Positions 8,291-18,702 of a stretch of 64,000 nt of DNA are shown here, piece by piece. The DNA is from Cryomorphaceae bacterium (GTDB lineage: Bacteria; Bacteroidota; Bacteroidia; Flavobacteriales_D; Crocinitomicaceae), in the NCBI GenBank assembly GCA_021299335.1, contig JAJTGF010000001.1, forward strand, positions 21,165-85,164, written 5' to 3'. Under the pieces are notes generated by a model. It saw nothing but the letters and a program-made list of their open reading frames with translations, did no database searches and had not been told where the DNA came from. Numbering within the stretch: the stretch's first letter is position 1; each line of letters starts with the position of its first letter. The translations under genes and the position numbers were made by a program.

Positions 8291-10327
8291 ATGAAAAAGT
8301 ATTTAAGTTTTCTCTTTGTTCTTAGCTTCATGTACGCTTGTAGCGACATCGAAGGGAATTTAGTAGGTGTGAGTGGTAGAGACACCTGGTATCCAGACGT
8401 CCTCGGCCCTGGTAAAGTTCCACTTGGCATGGTTTACGTGCCATCAGGTGCTTATCAGGCTGGTGAAGACGATGAAGACATCATGGGCTTCCATACAGCG
8501 CGCAAGCGTACTGTATCGGTACCTGCCTTCTACATGGACGCAACCGAAATTTCCAACAACGAATACCGCCAGTTTGTGCACTGGGTGCGCGATTCCATCG
8601 CTCGCGAAAAACTCTATCGTCGTAGCTACGACGAAGAAGCAGAGCGCTGGGTCAATATCCCTGACAATTTCTTTAAAGAACCATATAGAACCCTTATGGC
8701 AATGGGATCCGACTTACAAGGAGGCAACACCCCATTCCAATTATTTATGGATTCTACCAACAACGCAGAAGTCGACAAAACGATCATGACGATGTTGGGT
8801 AACTACGACAAATCGAAAGGAAAAGGTAAAAAGCTCGTTAACGGTTTCCAATACGATCAAAAGAAATTCGGCATCACAGGTGGTCCGGATGAAAAATTCG
8901 ATGTTGTGATGTCCGACGACGATCTTCGCGGTATTTTCCAAATGTACAGCGGAGCAGCTAAGAAAAATGCTCCAGACAAAACAAGTGCTAAAGGAGCTTC
9001 AACCAAAACAAAATACAACCAAGGTGGCCGCGTAGAAAATCGCAAATACTTTACCCTCAACTGGTTAGAGCCAGTAGACTACGAAGATCCTGAAGTTGCT
9101 TTTATGCTTTCAGACATGTACTTGAGCGAGGCAGAGCGTTTTTACAACCGTCGTGAAATCGATACGCGTTTGCTGTACTTTGATTACTACTGGATCGACT
9201 ACAAAGAAGCTGCCCGTCGTGGTAAAATCGTTACCAAATCTATAGATGCGCGCAAAACTTTCGCCTATGACAGCCTTGACAAAGAAGCGAGTAACACGCT
9301 TTATCAGCGTTCGCGTCGCGAGCCGCTAGGCAAAGACTACAAGTCAAATGACTTACACCGTTCAGCGCTCATGACCATGGATCAAAATACCAACAAAGTT
9401 TGGGTTGATACCACAGCCTACACTGAGCAATGGTCAGAATTTAGTAAGCTCAACGATACCAACGCTTTAAGAGGAACTATTCTTCAAAATCCGGGTCAAG
9501 ATCTAGATTTAGGTTTCACTAACAGCAAGGGATCACACAATGCCATTCGTGGCCATTCAGATCGTTCGCGCTTCATCATCAAAGAGCGCATCAACATCTA
9601 TCCGGATACATTATGTTGGGTACGTGACTTTACTTATGCCAATAAATCAGCCATGACACAGAATTATTTCTGGAACACGGCCTATGACAACTATCCTGTT
9701 GTTGGTGTAACATGGTCTCAGGCTAAAGCATTCTCCGTATGGCGCACGCAAATTTTCCACTCTTGGTTGCAATCAAACGGTGACCTCTTTGTGAACGATT
9801 TCCGTTTGCCAACAGAATCTGAATGGGAGCGTGGCGCTCGAGGAGACCTCGACAACATGCATTACCCATGGGGTGGTCCATATATCAGAAACGCTAGCGG
9901 ATGTTTCTTGGCCAACTTTAAGCCGATGCGTGGTCGCTACTTCGAAGACGGAGGTTTCTACACTGTAAAAGTATATTCATACAACCCTAACGGCTTTGGC
10001 TTGTATTGTATGGCTGGTAATGTCGCCGAATGGTGTTCAACGGCCTACGACGAATCGACCTACGAGTTTGCTCACGATATGGCCCAAGACTTCGAATACG
10101 ATGCAAAAGATGGTGAAGCACCAGTTAGAAAACGCAAAGTTTTGCGCGGAGGTTCATGGAAAGACGTAGGTTACTACCTCTTGAATGCTACACGCACCTA
10201 TGAATATCAAGATACAGCCAAAAGTTACATCGGTTTCCGTAACACCATGACACACTTAGGTCGTGGAGGTAAGGATATCGAACAAGAAAATGGCGAAGAA
10301 ATTCAAACAGATATTATCCTAAACTAA
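8291..10327 (+). CDS. gldK: T9SS ring lipoprotein GldK/PorK (SUMF1/FGE-like domain)
   Basis: Lipobox (FMYACSD), FGE-like motifs (PVVGVTWSQAKAFSVWR, RLPTESEWERGARG, VLRGGSWKD) and order K-L-M-N. Confidence 0.95.
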   Translation: MKKYLSFLFVLSFMYACSDIEGNLVGVSGRDTWYPDVLGPGKVPLGMVYVPSGAYQAGEDDEDIMGFHTARKRTVSVPAFYMDATEISNNEYRQFVHWVRDSIAREKLYRRSYDEEAERWVNIPDNFFKEPYRTLMAMGSDLQGGNTPFQLFMDSTNNAEVDKTIMTMLGNYDKSKGKGKKLVNGFQYDQKKFGITGGPDEKFDVVMSDDDLRGIFQMYSGAAKKNAPDKTSAKGASTKTKYNQGGRVENRKYFTLNWLEPVDYEDPEVAFMLSDMYLSEAERFYNRREIDTRLLYFDYYWIDYKEAARRGKIVTKSIDARKTFAYDSLDKEASNTLYQRSRREPLGKDYKSNDLHRSALMTMDQNTNKVWVDTTAYTEQWSEFSKLNDTNALRGTILQNPGQDLDLGFTNSKGSHNAIRGHSDRSRFIIKERINIYPDTLCWVRDFTYANKSAMTQNYFWNTAYDNYPVVGVTWSQAKAFSVWRTQIFHSWLQSNGDLFVNDFRLPTESEWERGARGDLDNMHYPWGGPYIRNASGCFLANFKPMRGRYFEDGGFYTVKVYSYNPNGFGLYCMAGNVAEWCSTAYDESTYEFAHDMAQDFEYDAKDGEAPVRKRKVLRGGSWKDVGYYLLNATRTYEYQDTAKSYIGFRNTMTHLGRGGKDIEQENGEEIQTDIILN

Positions 10328-10375
10328 ACTATAAACTAAAATCAATTAATTTCTTAATTCTTAAAAACAAAAACT

Positions 10376-11194
10376 ATGAGTGGTAATGGTGGATTTTTTG
10401 CTTCACGCAAGTACAAATTAATTACAAAGTATGTAACCGGATACGGTGCCTCTGTGGTAATTCTTGGTGCACTATTTAAAATCATGCACTGGCCAGGTGC
10501 TGACCAAATGTTGATCGTCGGTTTGATTACAGAATCTTTGATCTTTGCCTTTATTGCAATGGAACCACTTCACGAAGAAGTTGACTGGACACGCGTATTC
10601 CCTGAATTGGGTGTCGAGGAAAACAACGACGAAAACCGCTTATTACCGCTCTTGAAAAAAGGTGGAATGGGTGGCGGTGCTGCTGATCACTTGGCAAAAG
10701 AATTAGACAAGGCTGGAATCGATCAGGCATTGTTAGCTAAATTGAAAGACGGTATGTCTAACTTAGCAGACAACGCAAAATCACTTGGTGCCATCTCCAC
10801 TGCAGCTGGCGCGACAGATTCTTATGTTAAAAGTTTGGAAACTGCATCTGAAGGTTTAAGTAAACTTACAGAACAATATGCAGCATCAGCAAACGCTATT
10901 GCTGGTATTGCTGGTGAAGGCCAAGGTAACTTCGGTTCTGAAATGCAGAAATTAGGTCAAAACTTAGGTGCACTTAACAACGTTTATGAGCTTCAACTCA
11001 AGTCTTCTCAAGACTACCTTGAAAGCATGCAACAAATGAACAGCCTTCAAGACAATATCAAAGCGATTATGGCAGATCTTGCTGCTTCTTCTAAAGATAC
11101 GGCTTCTTACCGTGAAAACATGGCCATGTTGTCTCAAAATCTTACTGATTTGAACAACGTTTATGGTAACATGTTGCGTGCGATGAGAGGTTAA
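10376..11194 (+). CDS. gldL: T9SS/gliding motor protein GldL
   Basis: Two N-terminal TM helices (GYGASVVILGALFKIMHWPGADQMLIVGLITESLIFAFIA); synteny. Confidence 0.95.
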   Translation: MSGNGGFFASRKYKLITKYVTGYGASVVILGALFKIMHWPGADQMLIVGLITESLIFAFIAMEPLHEEVDWTRVFPELGVEENNDENRLLPLLKKGGMGGGAADHLAKELDKAGIDQALLAKLKDGMSNLADNAKSLGAISTAAGATDSYVKSLETASEGLSKLTEQYAASANAIAGIAGEGQGNFGSEMQKLGQNLGALNNVYELQLKSSQDYLESMQQMNSLQDNIKAIMADLAASSKDTASYRENMAMLSQNLTDLNNVYGNMLRAMRG

Positions 11195-11245
11195 TCCCTT
11201 TCTTTAAATATTTATTTAGTAGTAACAAATTAAAAATTAAAGAAA

Positions 11246-13015
11246 ATGGCAGGTGGTAAGGAAACCCCAAGACAGAAGATGATCGGTCTCATGTACTTGG
11301 TATTGACTGCACTTCTTGCGTTGAACGTGTCTAAGCAAATTCTCGATGCTTTCGTGGCGATCGAAGACAATATTCAACGAGGAAGTATTACACAATATGA
11401 ACGTGGTGAGACCGCAAAAGGTGCTTTGATTGAAGAGCTTTCTAGCGTAACCAAAGACGAAGCTGGTCGTGCGAAAGCCAAAAAAATCAAAAAGTACCTC
11501 GGCATGATTGAAAAAATCGACAAGAATGTTGGTGAATTCATCAAGTATGTCGATGATCTTAAAATTGAAATGATTGGTATTGTCGAGGGCCCTGAAAAAG
11601 TCAAGACAGAAAAACCAAATGACAAAGAGAGCATTCTTTGGAAGAAATACGATCCAAAATCACCATTACTTCCGGCTCGCTTATATCTTCAAGCGATACA
11701 GCAAAAGGAAAACTTCGATGTGCCGATGCACGAAATTATAGGTTCTGAAATTTCAAAAATCGACCCTACCAAAAAAGGGAAAAAATTATGGGAGTTGTAC
11801 AAGGGCTTGCGTACCTCAATTGTAGAAATTGCAGGTAATTATCGCGAAGGCGAGAAGAACAATTGGAAGCTTAAAGTCAAAGAAATCAATGCTTACAAAG
11901 ATTTCCAAGATTTAGAAAAGCAAATCACCAAAATGTTCAAAGCGCCAGGCAACAAGGTGAATCCTGAGGACACAGAAGCGTTGCTTTCTATTTATCAGGA
12001 GTTGACCAAACTTGAATACGCTGACCACCACGAAGCAAAAAATATTCACTGGTTGGGGCGTACCTTTGATCACGCTCCTTTGGTTGGTGCCCTTGCCTCT
12101 TTGAGTTCGTTACAAAACGAAATTTTGTCGGCTCGTGCCAAAGCAGTGAACTTGCTTAAATCAAAAGTAACTACCGGAGAATTCTCTTTCAACAAAATTC
12201 AACAGTTGGTGAGTGGCCCTGGTGTAGCTACTGCAGGCGAAGAAGTCGAGCTTTTGGTAACTATGGCTGCCTACGACTCCGATAAAAACCCTGTTGTCAC
12301 ATCAAGCACTGGGAATGTTGAAATCAAAGATGGTATCGGTCGGATTAAGATGAAAGCCGGCATGACCGACATGAACGTCAAAGGTACCGTGACTATTGTC
12401 AACAAATCAGGAGTTCCTTATAAAAGAGATTGGGAATGGAAAGTCGCAGTTGTGAAAGCGCAAGGATCAATTTCTCTTCCAGAAATGAGCGTTCTTTACA
12501 AGGGCTGGAATAACAAAGTTGTACCAGTTGTAGCGGGTGCTGTAAGTTCGTCTATCACTGTAGATGGCGGTTCGGCAACCAAAGCTTCTTGGACAGACGC
12601 CGATGGCAACAAGTACGATGGGTACTATGTAACTGTTACCGGCGCCACAAAATATGTAACTATCGGCTTGAACGGTAAAGATAAAGATGGTAAGTCAAAA
12701 TCTTTCGGGAAATTTAAATACAAAGTAAAACCTTTCCCAAAAGCACAGTTGCAAGGTACAACCATCTCCAAAACAACAGGTTTCAAGGCTGTCGTATCTT
12801 TGGGTGCTGATAGTCCTTTTACAGGTGTGAGCTTTACGGTAATCGGTGGTTCAGTTGTAATGGGTAACGACGAAGTTCCGTTCAGTGGTGACCGCATACC
12901 AGCTGCAGCAATCGCCAAAATCAAGGCGGGCAAGCGTGTAGCTGTTGATGTCACTTACAAACGAAATGGAGGTCCAGTAGAAGTAGCTTCTGGGGTTCTC
13001 AAAGTTGTTCCTTAA
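11246..13015 (+). CDS. gldM: T9SS/gliding motor protein GldM
   Basis: MAGGKETPRQKMIGLMYLVLTALLALNVSKQILDAF signature; synteny. Confidence 0.96.
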   Translation: MAGGKETPRQKMIGLMYLVLTALLALNVSKQILDAFVAIEDNIQRGSITQYERGETAKGALIEELSSVTKDEAGRAKAKKIKKYLGMIEKIDKNVGEFIKYVDDLKIEMIGIVEGPEKVKTEKPNDKESILWKKYDPKSPLLPARLYLQAIQQKENFDVPMHEIIGSEISKIDPTKKGKKLWELYKGLRTSIVEIAGNYREGEKNNWKLKVKEINAYKDFQDLEKQITKMFKAPGNKVNPEDTEALLSIYQELTKLEYADHHEAKNIHWLGRTFDHAPLVGALASLSSLQNEILSARAKAVNLLKSKVTTGEFSFNKIQQLVSGPGVATAGEEVELLVTMAAYDSDKNPVVTSSTGNVEIKDGIGRIKMKAGMTDMNVKGTVTIVNKSGVPYKRDWEWKVAVVKAQGSISLPEMSVLYKGWNNKVVPVVAGAVSSSITVDGGSATKASWTDADGNKYDGYYVTVTGATKYVTIGLNGKDKDGKSKSFGKFKYKVKPFPKAQLQGTTISKTTGFKAVVSLGADSPFTGVSFTVIGGSVVMGNDEVPFSGDRIPAAAIAKIKAGKRVAVDVTYKRNGGPVEVASGVLKVVP

Positions 13016-13042
13016 TTGGAAATAAATTAAAACTTAACGCAT

Positions 13043-14302
13043 ATGAAAAATGTATTGTTTGTTTTAACTTGTTCAGTTGCAATTTTTGCAAGTGCACAAG
13101 ACCGTCCCCAACGCGGACCTTATAATACATTGCCTGGGGGAGTTGTTGATGGTGTAGCCATTCAAGACGAGGTTCCGGTAAGAGCTAAGGTAGAATACGA
13201 GTATGTTCGTGCAAATGACGTTACTTGGCAAAAGCGCGTGTTCTCACGCATCGATGCCCGTGAACTCTTAAACCACGACATCTTCTTGCCTTACGATTCT
13301 TTCGAAAACGACGGTGTTGGTTCATCTTTTAAACCGACAAATGCCAGCGAAATCGATGACCCGACCTGGAATAAAGATCAAACAAGATGGTCCTTATGGA
13401 CAATCATCTTGCGTCACATCATGCTCGGAGACTTGACCGTCTACCGTGTGGCTTCTGAGCTTTATCCAACAGCCGAAGACGGCCATTCTTTCAAGTACCC
13501 TATCGTGCGTCAAGGACAAAACGACTATTTTGAAGTCAAAAGTTATGAGTCTGCGATCAATGGTATTGTAGCCTCTGGAGGTCTCGGCCCTAAACTCAGA
13601 ATTTATCGTCCAAATTCAGAAGATACCATGGATGTCATTAAAACATCCCAAACGCTTCAAGAATACCTAGACTCATTGCGTTCAGACTCCGATTACGAAG
13701 AACTAATGGCAATTGACCTCGAGTCTTTCAACAAATGGTGGAACATGGCTACTGTAAACAGCCCTGTGCGTCGCGATGCCATCAAGCGTTTTGTTCCTTC
13801 AAGTAACATCGTAGCCTACCACATCAAGGAAGATTGGTACTTTGACAAAGAGCGTTCTATTTTGGACAAGCGCATCATCGCAATTGCTCCTGTAGCGCGC
13901 TACACACGTCCTGTTGCTGAAGAAGAAGCGTCAGGTCCAGTGGAGCGCGGAGAATTGTTAGTATACGATGAAACCGGTAAAGCTTATTTGTTCAGCGCTG
14001 CTGAGAACGAGTTTGTTGAATACACTGAGGCCGTAGAGGAGCATGAAATGTTCTGGCTCTATTTTGATGAATTGCGCAACGTGATTGTCAACTATTATGT
14101 TTACAATGATAAAAACGATGCACAATGGATGTCTTTCGACGATCTTTTTTGGAAGCGCAAGTTTTCTTCTACGATCTACCGCGTCTCTGACAAATTCAAT
14201 CGCGAAATTGAAGAGTACAAATTCGGTGTAGATGCCTTGTACGAAGCAGAAAAAGCGAAAGAAAAAATCAGAGATTGGGAACACAACCTCTGGCATTTCT
14301 AA
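13043..14302 (+). CDS. gldN: T9SS ring protein GldN
   Basis: DVTWQKRVFSRIDARELLN and SSTIYRVSDKF motifs; last gene of gldKLMN. Confidence 0.95.
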   Translation: MKNVLFVLTCSVAIFASAQDRPQRGPYNTLPGGVVDGVAIQDEVPVRAKVEYEYVRANDVTWQKRVFSRIDARELLNHDIFLPYDSFENDGVGSSFKPTNASEIDDPTWNKDQTRWSLWTIILRHIMLGDLTVYRVASELYPTAEDGHSFKYPIVRQGQNDYFEVKSYESAINGIVASGGLGPKLRIYRPNSEDTMDVIKTSQTLQEYLDSLRSDSDYEELMAIDLESFNKWWNMATVNSPVRRDAIKRFVPSSNIVAYHIKEDWYFDKERSILDKRIIAIAPVARYTRPVAEEEASGPVERGELLVYDETGKAYLFSAAENEFVEYTEAVEEHEMFWLYFDELRNVIVNYYVYNDKNDAQWMSFDDLFWKRKFSSTIYRVSDKFNREIEEYKFGVDALYEAEKAKEKIRDWEHNLWHF

Positions 14303-14318
14303 GATTCTATAAATTATG

Positions 14319-14347
14319 AAAGCCTCGCTGAAAAGCGGGGCTTTTTT
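14319..14347 (+). terminator. Intrinsic terminator after gldN
   Basis: aagcctcgct-gaaa-agcggggctttttt; 10-bp stem with one G-U pair, then a T tract. Confidence 0.85.
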
Positions 14348-14351
14348 CGTT

Positions 14352-14359
14352 TATTTTTG
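14352..14359 (+). promoter_or_regulatory. -7 box TATTTTTG, 5 nt before GTG start 14364
   Basis: Perfect TAnnTTTG. Confidence 0.6.
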
Positions 14360-14363
14360 TAAT

Positions 14364-14909
14364 GTGAAATGGATAGGTAACCGCATCAGCTTTAGTGATC
14401 AAAAAGACAAAACCACAATCGTTATTGATCCGTCTAAAAATGTCTGGATTTCTGCTATTATGGGCGCTTGGTTAGGTATGTGGTACGCTATAGGCGGAAC
14501 TGTTATTTGGGCCTTGAACGTCATGAAGCTCAAAGAGCAGGAGAAACTGATTCTCTGGATTTTCTTGGTTTTTTGGTTATATTATGCCTGGCGCGTCACG
14601 ATGAGCTTCTTTTGGAATATCAGAGGTCAAGAATATATCAAGATTAGCAATGAAGCCTTTTACTTGAAAAAATCATTTTTGCATTTTGGCAAATCGGTTC
14701 CATATTACTTTGAGAACATGAAAAACTTTAAATACGATATCCCAAAAGAAGGTAGTTTTCAGTCTATTTGGGAGAGTTCACCCTGGATAAACGGCGGCGA
14801 GCGTTTTGAGTTTGATTATTTTCACCAAAAAGTGCGCTTTGGCAGAAAACTCAACGAGAAAGAAGCCAAACTCTTATTTCAACTGATATCAAAAAAAATT
14901 AAAGCCTGA
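14364..14909 (+). CDS. Hypothetical membrane protein (two TM, PH-like C-terminus)
   Basis: The ORF-track ATG (14316) lies in the gldN terminator, so GTG 14364 directly after a -7 box is more likely. TM segments around [24 protein letters not shown] and [15 protein letters not shown]. Confidence 0.65.
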   Translation: MKWIGNRISFSDQKDKTTIVIDPSKNVWISAIMGAWLGMWYAIGGTVIWALNVMKLKEQEKLILWIFLVFWLYYAWRVTMSFFWNIRGQEYIKISNEAFYLKKSFLHFGKSVPYYFENMKNFKYDIPKEGSFQSIWESSPWINGGERFEFDYFHQKVRFGRKLNEKEAKLLFQLISKKIKA

Positions 14910-16096
14910 TGTACGGAAAGATCCAAAATTTTTTAGCTAACGAACTTACTCAAATTGAGCAGAATGGCTTGCTCAAAAAAGAGAGAATCATTACCACACC
15001 GCAAGGTGCCAATGTAAAAGTGAGCACCGGCGAAGATGTCGTGATCATGTGTGCGAACAATTACCTAGGGCTTTCTTCTCATCCAGAAGTTGTTCAAGCA
15101 GCAAAAGATGCCCTAGATACGCACGGCTACGGCATGTCATCAGTCCGATTCATATGTGGTACGCAAGATATCCACAAAACCTTAGAGCGAAAAATTGCCG
15201 AGTTCTACGGAACAGAAGACACTATTTTATATGCCGCAGCTTTTGATGCAAATGGTGGAGTTTTTGAACCATTGTTTACTGAAGAAGATGCCATTATTTC
15301 AGATGAACTCAACCACGCTTCAATTATAGACGGCATCCGTTTGTGCAAAGCAGCTCGTTACCGCTATAAACATTCTGATATGGCCGATCTCGAGGCCCAA
15401 CTTCAGGCCGCACAAGCGCAAAGACACCGCATTATTGTTACAGATGGTGTGTTTTCTATGGATGGTGACCTCGCCAAAATGGATGAAATTTGTGCATTGG
15501 CAGAAAAATATGATGCAATGGTCATGACCGATGAATGTCACTCAGCGGGGTTTATTGGTAAAACGGGCCGCGGAGTTCCCGAGCATTTTGGCGTGATGGG
15601 TAAAGTAGATATTGTTACGGGCACCCTAGGAAAGGCCTTGGGCGGCGCTATGGGAGGTTACACTACCGGCAAGAAAGAAGTGATCGAAATGCTGCGCCAG
15701 CGCTCGCGTCCTTATTTGTTTTCTAATTCACTTTCGCCTGCTATAGTTGGTGCTTCTATCAAAGTTATTGATTTATTGAGCGCCACGACTGAATTAAGAG
15801 ACCGTCTCGAGGCGAATACCGCCTATTTCAAAGAAAGAATTGTGGCAGCTGGTTTTGATATCAAACCAGGTGGCTCGCCAATAGTTCCGATCATGCTTTA
15901 TGATGCAGCGCTTTCTCAAGAATTTGCCAATCGCTTGCTAGATGAAGGCGTTTATGCAATAGGGTTCTTTTATCCGGTAGTTGCCAAAGGCCAAGCCCGC
16001 ATCCGCACCCAAATTTCCGCGGCACACACCCACGCAGACCTCGACAAAGCAATCGCAGCCTTTATCAAAGTAGGCAAAGATTTAAAAGTCATCTAA
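14909..16096 (+). CDS. kbl: Glycine C-acetyltransferase (2-amino-3-ketobutyrate CoA ligase)
   Basis: AOS-family PLP enzyme motifs ([54 protein letters not shown]). Confidence 0.92.
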   Translation: MYGKIQNFLANELTQIEQNGLLKKERIITTPQGANVKVSTGEDVVIMCANNYLGLSSHPEVVQAAKDALDTHGYGMSSVRFICGTQDIHKTLERKIAEFYGTEDTILYAAAFDANGGVFEPLFTEEDAIISDELNHASIIDGIRLCKAARYRYKHSDMADLEAQLQAAQAQRHRIIVTDGVFSMDGDLAKMDEICALAEKYDAMVMTDECHSAGFIGKTGRGVPEHFGVMGKVDIVTGTLGKALGGAMGGYTTGKKEVIEMLRQRSRPYLFSNSLSPAIVGASIKVIDLLSATTELRDRLEANTAYFKERIVAAGFDIKPGGSPIVPIMLYDAALSQEFANRLLDEGVYAIGFFYPVVAKGQARIRTQISAAHTHADLDKAIAAFIKVGKDLKVI

Positions 16097-16130
16097 TATT
16101 TCTTAAACACAATAGCATATAAACTTTCCT

Positions 16131-16138
16131 TATATTTG
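16131..16138 (+). promoter_or_regulatory. -7 box TATATTTG, 5 nt before ATG 16143
   Basis: Perfect TAnnTTTG. Confidence 0.6.
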
Positions 16139-16142
16139 TCAT

Positions 16143-16451
16143 ATGGCAAAGTTGGGTCAGTTTTTGTTTTTATTCCTTGTTCAGCTCTTCGTGATGAAGG
16201 CCATTGGTACGGCTGTTTTACCAGTCTTTGCTGCTGATCAGCAAACCTTAATTTTAGAGGAAAATCAAGAAAATCAATCATCCGATGACACCTTTGAGTT
16301 CAATTTTTTAGATGAAGTCCTTGACTTTAATGCCCCGGTAGCTATTAGTCGTCAGGCTTACTTAAATTCTTCTAAGAAGGCCTACTCATTTTATAATGCC
16401 GCGCTTTACATTGGGTTCAAAAACGAATCCTTTCGGCCACCTTGTGCATAA
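16143..16451 (+). CDS. Small hypothetical protein with N-terminal hydrophobic segment
   Basis: 102-aa ORF, N-terminal hydrophobic stretch, upstream -7 box. Confidence 0.5.
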   Translation: MAKLGQFLFLFLVQLFVMKAIGTAVLPVFAADQQTLILEENQENQSSDDTFEFNFLDEVLDFNAPVAISRQAYLNSSKKAYSFYNAALYIGFKNESFRPPCA

Positions 16452-16486
16452 TGACTGAAACTTCATTCATTCATTAAACTCATCAC

Positions 16487-18016
16487 ATGTTCACATTTTT
16501 TAAGTTTTGGAAGCAAGATCTTCCTGCCGGTTTAGTTGTATTTTTAGTGGCTTTGCCCCTTTGTCTAGGAGTTGGCTTGGCTTCCACCAATATTGGAGGT
16601 CAAGAGGGCTTGCCTAATGTGATGTCGGGCATTATAGCCGGTGTCATTGGCGGAGTTGTTGTCGCCATTTTTTCGGGTTCACGTCTTGGAGTTTCAGGAC
16701 CAGCAGCAGGCCTGATTACTATTGTTTTGGCAGCGCTTAATGATCTCGGTTCATTTGAGGCGTTTTTACTAGCTGTTGTGCTTGCTGGCGTTATTCAATT
16801 CATCTTGGCATTTGTCGGTTTTGGTTTGTTGGCAAACTACGTGCCCACAGCCGTCATTAAAGGGATGTTGGCAGCAATAGGTATCACGCTCATTTTAAAA
16901 GAAATTCCGCACTTATTGGGCTATGACAAAGACTATTTTGGAGATGAGTCTTTTTGGCAATTTGATGGGCACAATACTTTTTCGGAATTATTCTATGCCC
17001 TGAACGCATTTGAACCTGGGGCAGTTATATTGGGAATGAGTGCGCTACTGATCATGCTTCTTTTTGATGCCAAATGGCTCAAGTCTAAAAGCTGGGCACC
17101 GTATATACCTGGTGCACTTGTCGTTGTGGTGGCGGGTATTTTGGTCAATCAAGTATTTCTCGGAACCCTACAGGTAAGCGGCAAACATATGGTAGAGGTG
17201 CCTAATTTGTCTTCTTGGCCGCAAATCAAGTCTATTTTTCACTTCCCTGATTGGCAGCAACTTGGAAATTCAAAAGTTTGGGTTATCGCAATGACCTTAG
17301 CAATGGTGGGCAGTCTTGAAACCTTATTAAGCTTAGAAGCCACAGACAAACTCGATCCATTAAAGCACAAAACCAATCCACACCGCGAATTGAAAGCCCA
17401 AGGACTCGGCAATTTACTCAGTGGGCTAATTGGTGGCCTGCCCGTTACCCAAGTTATTGTCAGGAGTTCGGCAAATATAGCCGCTGGAGGTCAATCAAAA
17501 CTTGCAGCCATCATTCATGGCTTATTATTGTTCATTTCAGTCCTGTTTATGAGTAGCTTACTTAACATGATTCCTTTAGCAGTATTAGCAGCTGTGTTGG
17601 TTTTAGTAGGCTACAAATTAGCCAAATGGTCACTTTTTGTAGAGATGTATCAAAAGGGCTTATCTCAGTTTATACCTTTTGTGGTGACTATTATTGCGGT
17701 GCTACTGACAGATTTGTTAAAGGGAATAGGTATCGGAATTTTAGTCGCTATTTTTTATATCCTCAAACGAAATTTTCAAAATCATTTTACCAAAGAAGAA
17801 TCAGCTGAGACACTCAAAATGATACTCTCAGAGGAGGTAACTTTTCTTAATAAAGGAGGCATTTTAAAAGTGCTTCAAGAAAACAAACATAAAAGTATCA
17901 CCATCGATGCAAGTAGAACCAAAAGCATTGATCTCGATGTACTTGAGTCATTGAAAGAATTTAAGTTCAATGCAGAACAAGAAGGTCGTCAACCCATCAC
18001 ATTTATCAATTTATAA
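16487..18016 (+). CDS. SulP family inorganic anion transporter with partial STAS domain
   Basis: DLPAGLVVFLVALPLCLGVGLAS, GVSGPAAGL, NLLSGLIGGLPVTQVIVRSSANIAAGGQSK. Confidence 0.93.
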   Translation: MFTFFKFWKQDLPAGLVVFLVALPLCLGVGLASTNIGGQEGLPNVMSGIIAGVIGGVVVAIFSGSRLGVSGPAAGLITIVLAALNDLGSFEAFLLAVVLAGVIQFILAFVGFGLLANYVPTAVIKGMLAAIGITLILKEIPHLLGYDKDYFGDESFWQFDGHNTFSELFYALNAFEPGAVILGMSALLIMLLFDAKWLKSKSWAPYIPGALVVVVAGILVNQVFLGTLQVSGKHMVEVPNLSSWPQIKSIFHFPDWQQLGNSKVWVIAMTLAMVGSLETLLSLEATDKLDPLKHKTNPHRELKAQGLGNLLSGLIGGLPVTQVIVRSSANIAAGGQSKLAAIIHGLLLFISVLFMSSLLNMIPLAVLAAVLVLVGYKLAKWSLFVEMYQKGLSQFIPFVVTIIAVLLTDLLKGIGIGILVAIFYILKRNFQNHFTKEESAETLKMILSEEVTFLNKGGILKVLQENKHKSITIDASRTKSIDLDVLESLKEFKFNAEQEGRQPITFINL

Positions 18017-18651
18017 TGGAAAAATTTTACAATCAGTTACTAGAGAACAACAAGAAATGGGTTCAAGGTAAACTCCAAAAAGACCCCGATTATTTCAAGA
18101 AATTATCTGTGGGTCAGAAACCACCCGTACTATGGATTGGCTGCGCAGATAGCCGAGTGCCGGCAAATGAAATTATCGGTGCTGAGCCTGGCGAAGTGTT
18201 TGTGCATCGCAATATTGCCAATATGGTTGTCCACTCAGACATGAATATGCTATCGGTACTTGATTATGCAGTGAATGTCTTGCAAGTGAAGCACATCATT
18301 GTCTGCGGGCACTACGGTTGCGGTGGCGTACAGGCAGCCATGACCAATAAACACATCGGCTTGATCGATAACTGGATCAGGCATATCAAAGATGTATATC
18401 GCTTGCATCGTTCGGAACTCGACGCCATAGAAAAGGAGAGCGATCGTTTTGATCGATTTGTCGAATTAAATGTTTTTGAACAAGTCCTTGACTTAGGTAA
18501 AACATCTATCGTACAAGGTGCTTGGGAACGAGGCCAAGACCTTCACGTACACGGCTGGGTCTATGACATCCACGATGGCATGATCAGAGATTTACAAGTT
18601 ACACTCAAAGACAACGAGACCTTGAGCGATGTTTATAAGTTAGATTTGTAA
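18016..18651 (+). CDS. Beta-class carbonic anhydrase
   Basis: CADSRVPANEI, FVHRNIANMV, VCGHYGCGGV zinc/active-site motifs. Confidence 0.95.
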   Translation: MEKFYNQLLENNKKWVQGKLQKDPDYFKKLSVGQKPPVLWIGCADSRVPANEIIGAEPGEVFVHRNIANMVVHSDMNMLSVLDYAVNVLQVKHIIVCGHYGCGGVQAAMTNKHIGLIDNWIRHIKDVYRLHRSELDAIEKESDRFDRFVELNVFEQVLDLGKTSIVQGAWERGQDLHVHGWVYDIHDGMIRDLQVTLKDNETLSDVYKLDL

Positions 18652-18690
18652 CATCCGACCAACTTCACAGCTCAGCTCCTTTATATTGTG

Positions 18691-18698
18691 TAATTTCG
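18691..18698 (+). promoter_or_regulatory. -7-like box TAATTTCG, 5 nt before ATG 18703
   Basis: One mismatch to TAnnTTTG, same 5-nt spacing as other leaderless candidates. Confidence 0.4.
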
Positions 18699-18702
18699 TT
18701 CA

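Noticed and set aside
14316-14363. ORF-track start of the hypothetical membrane protein at 14316
   Set aside because: The ATG lies within the gldN terminator hairpin; GTG 14364 next to a -7 box is a better start.
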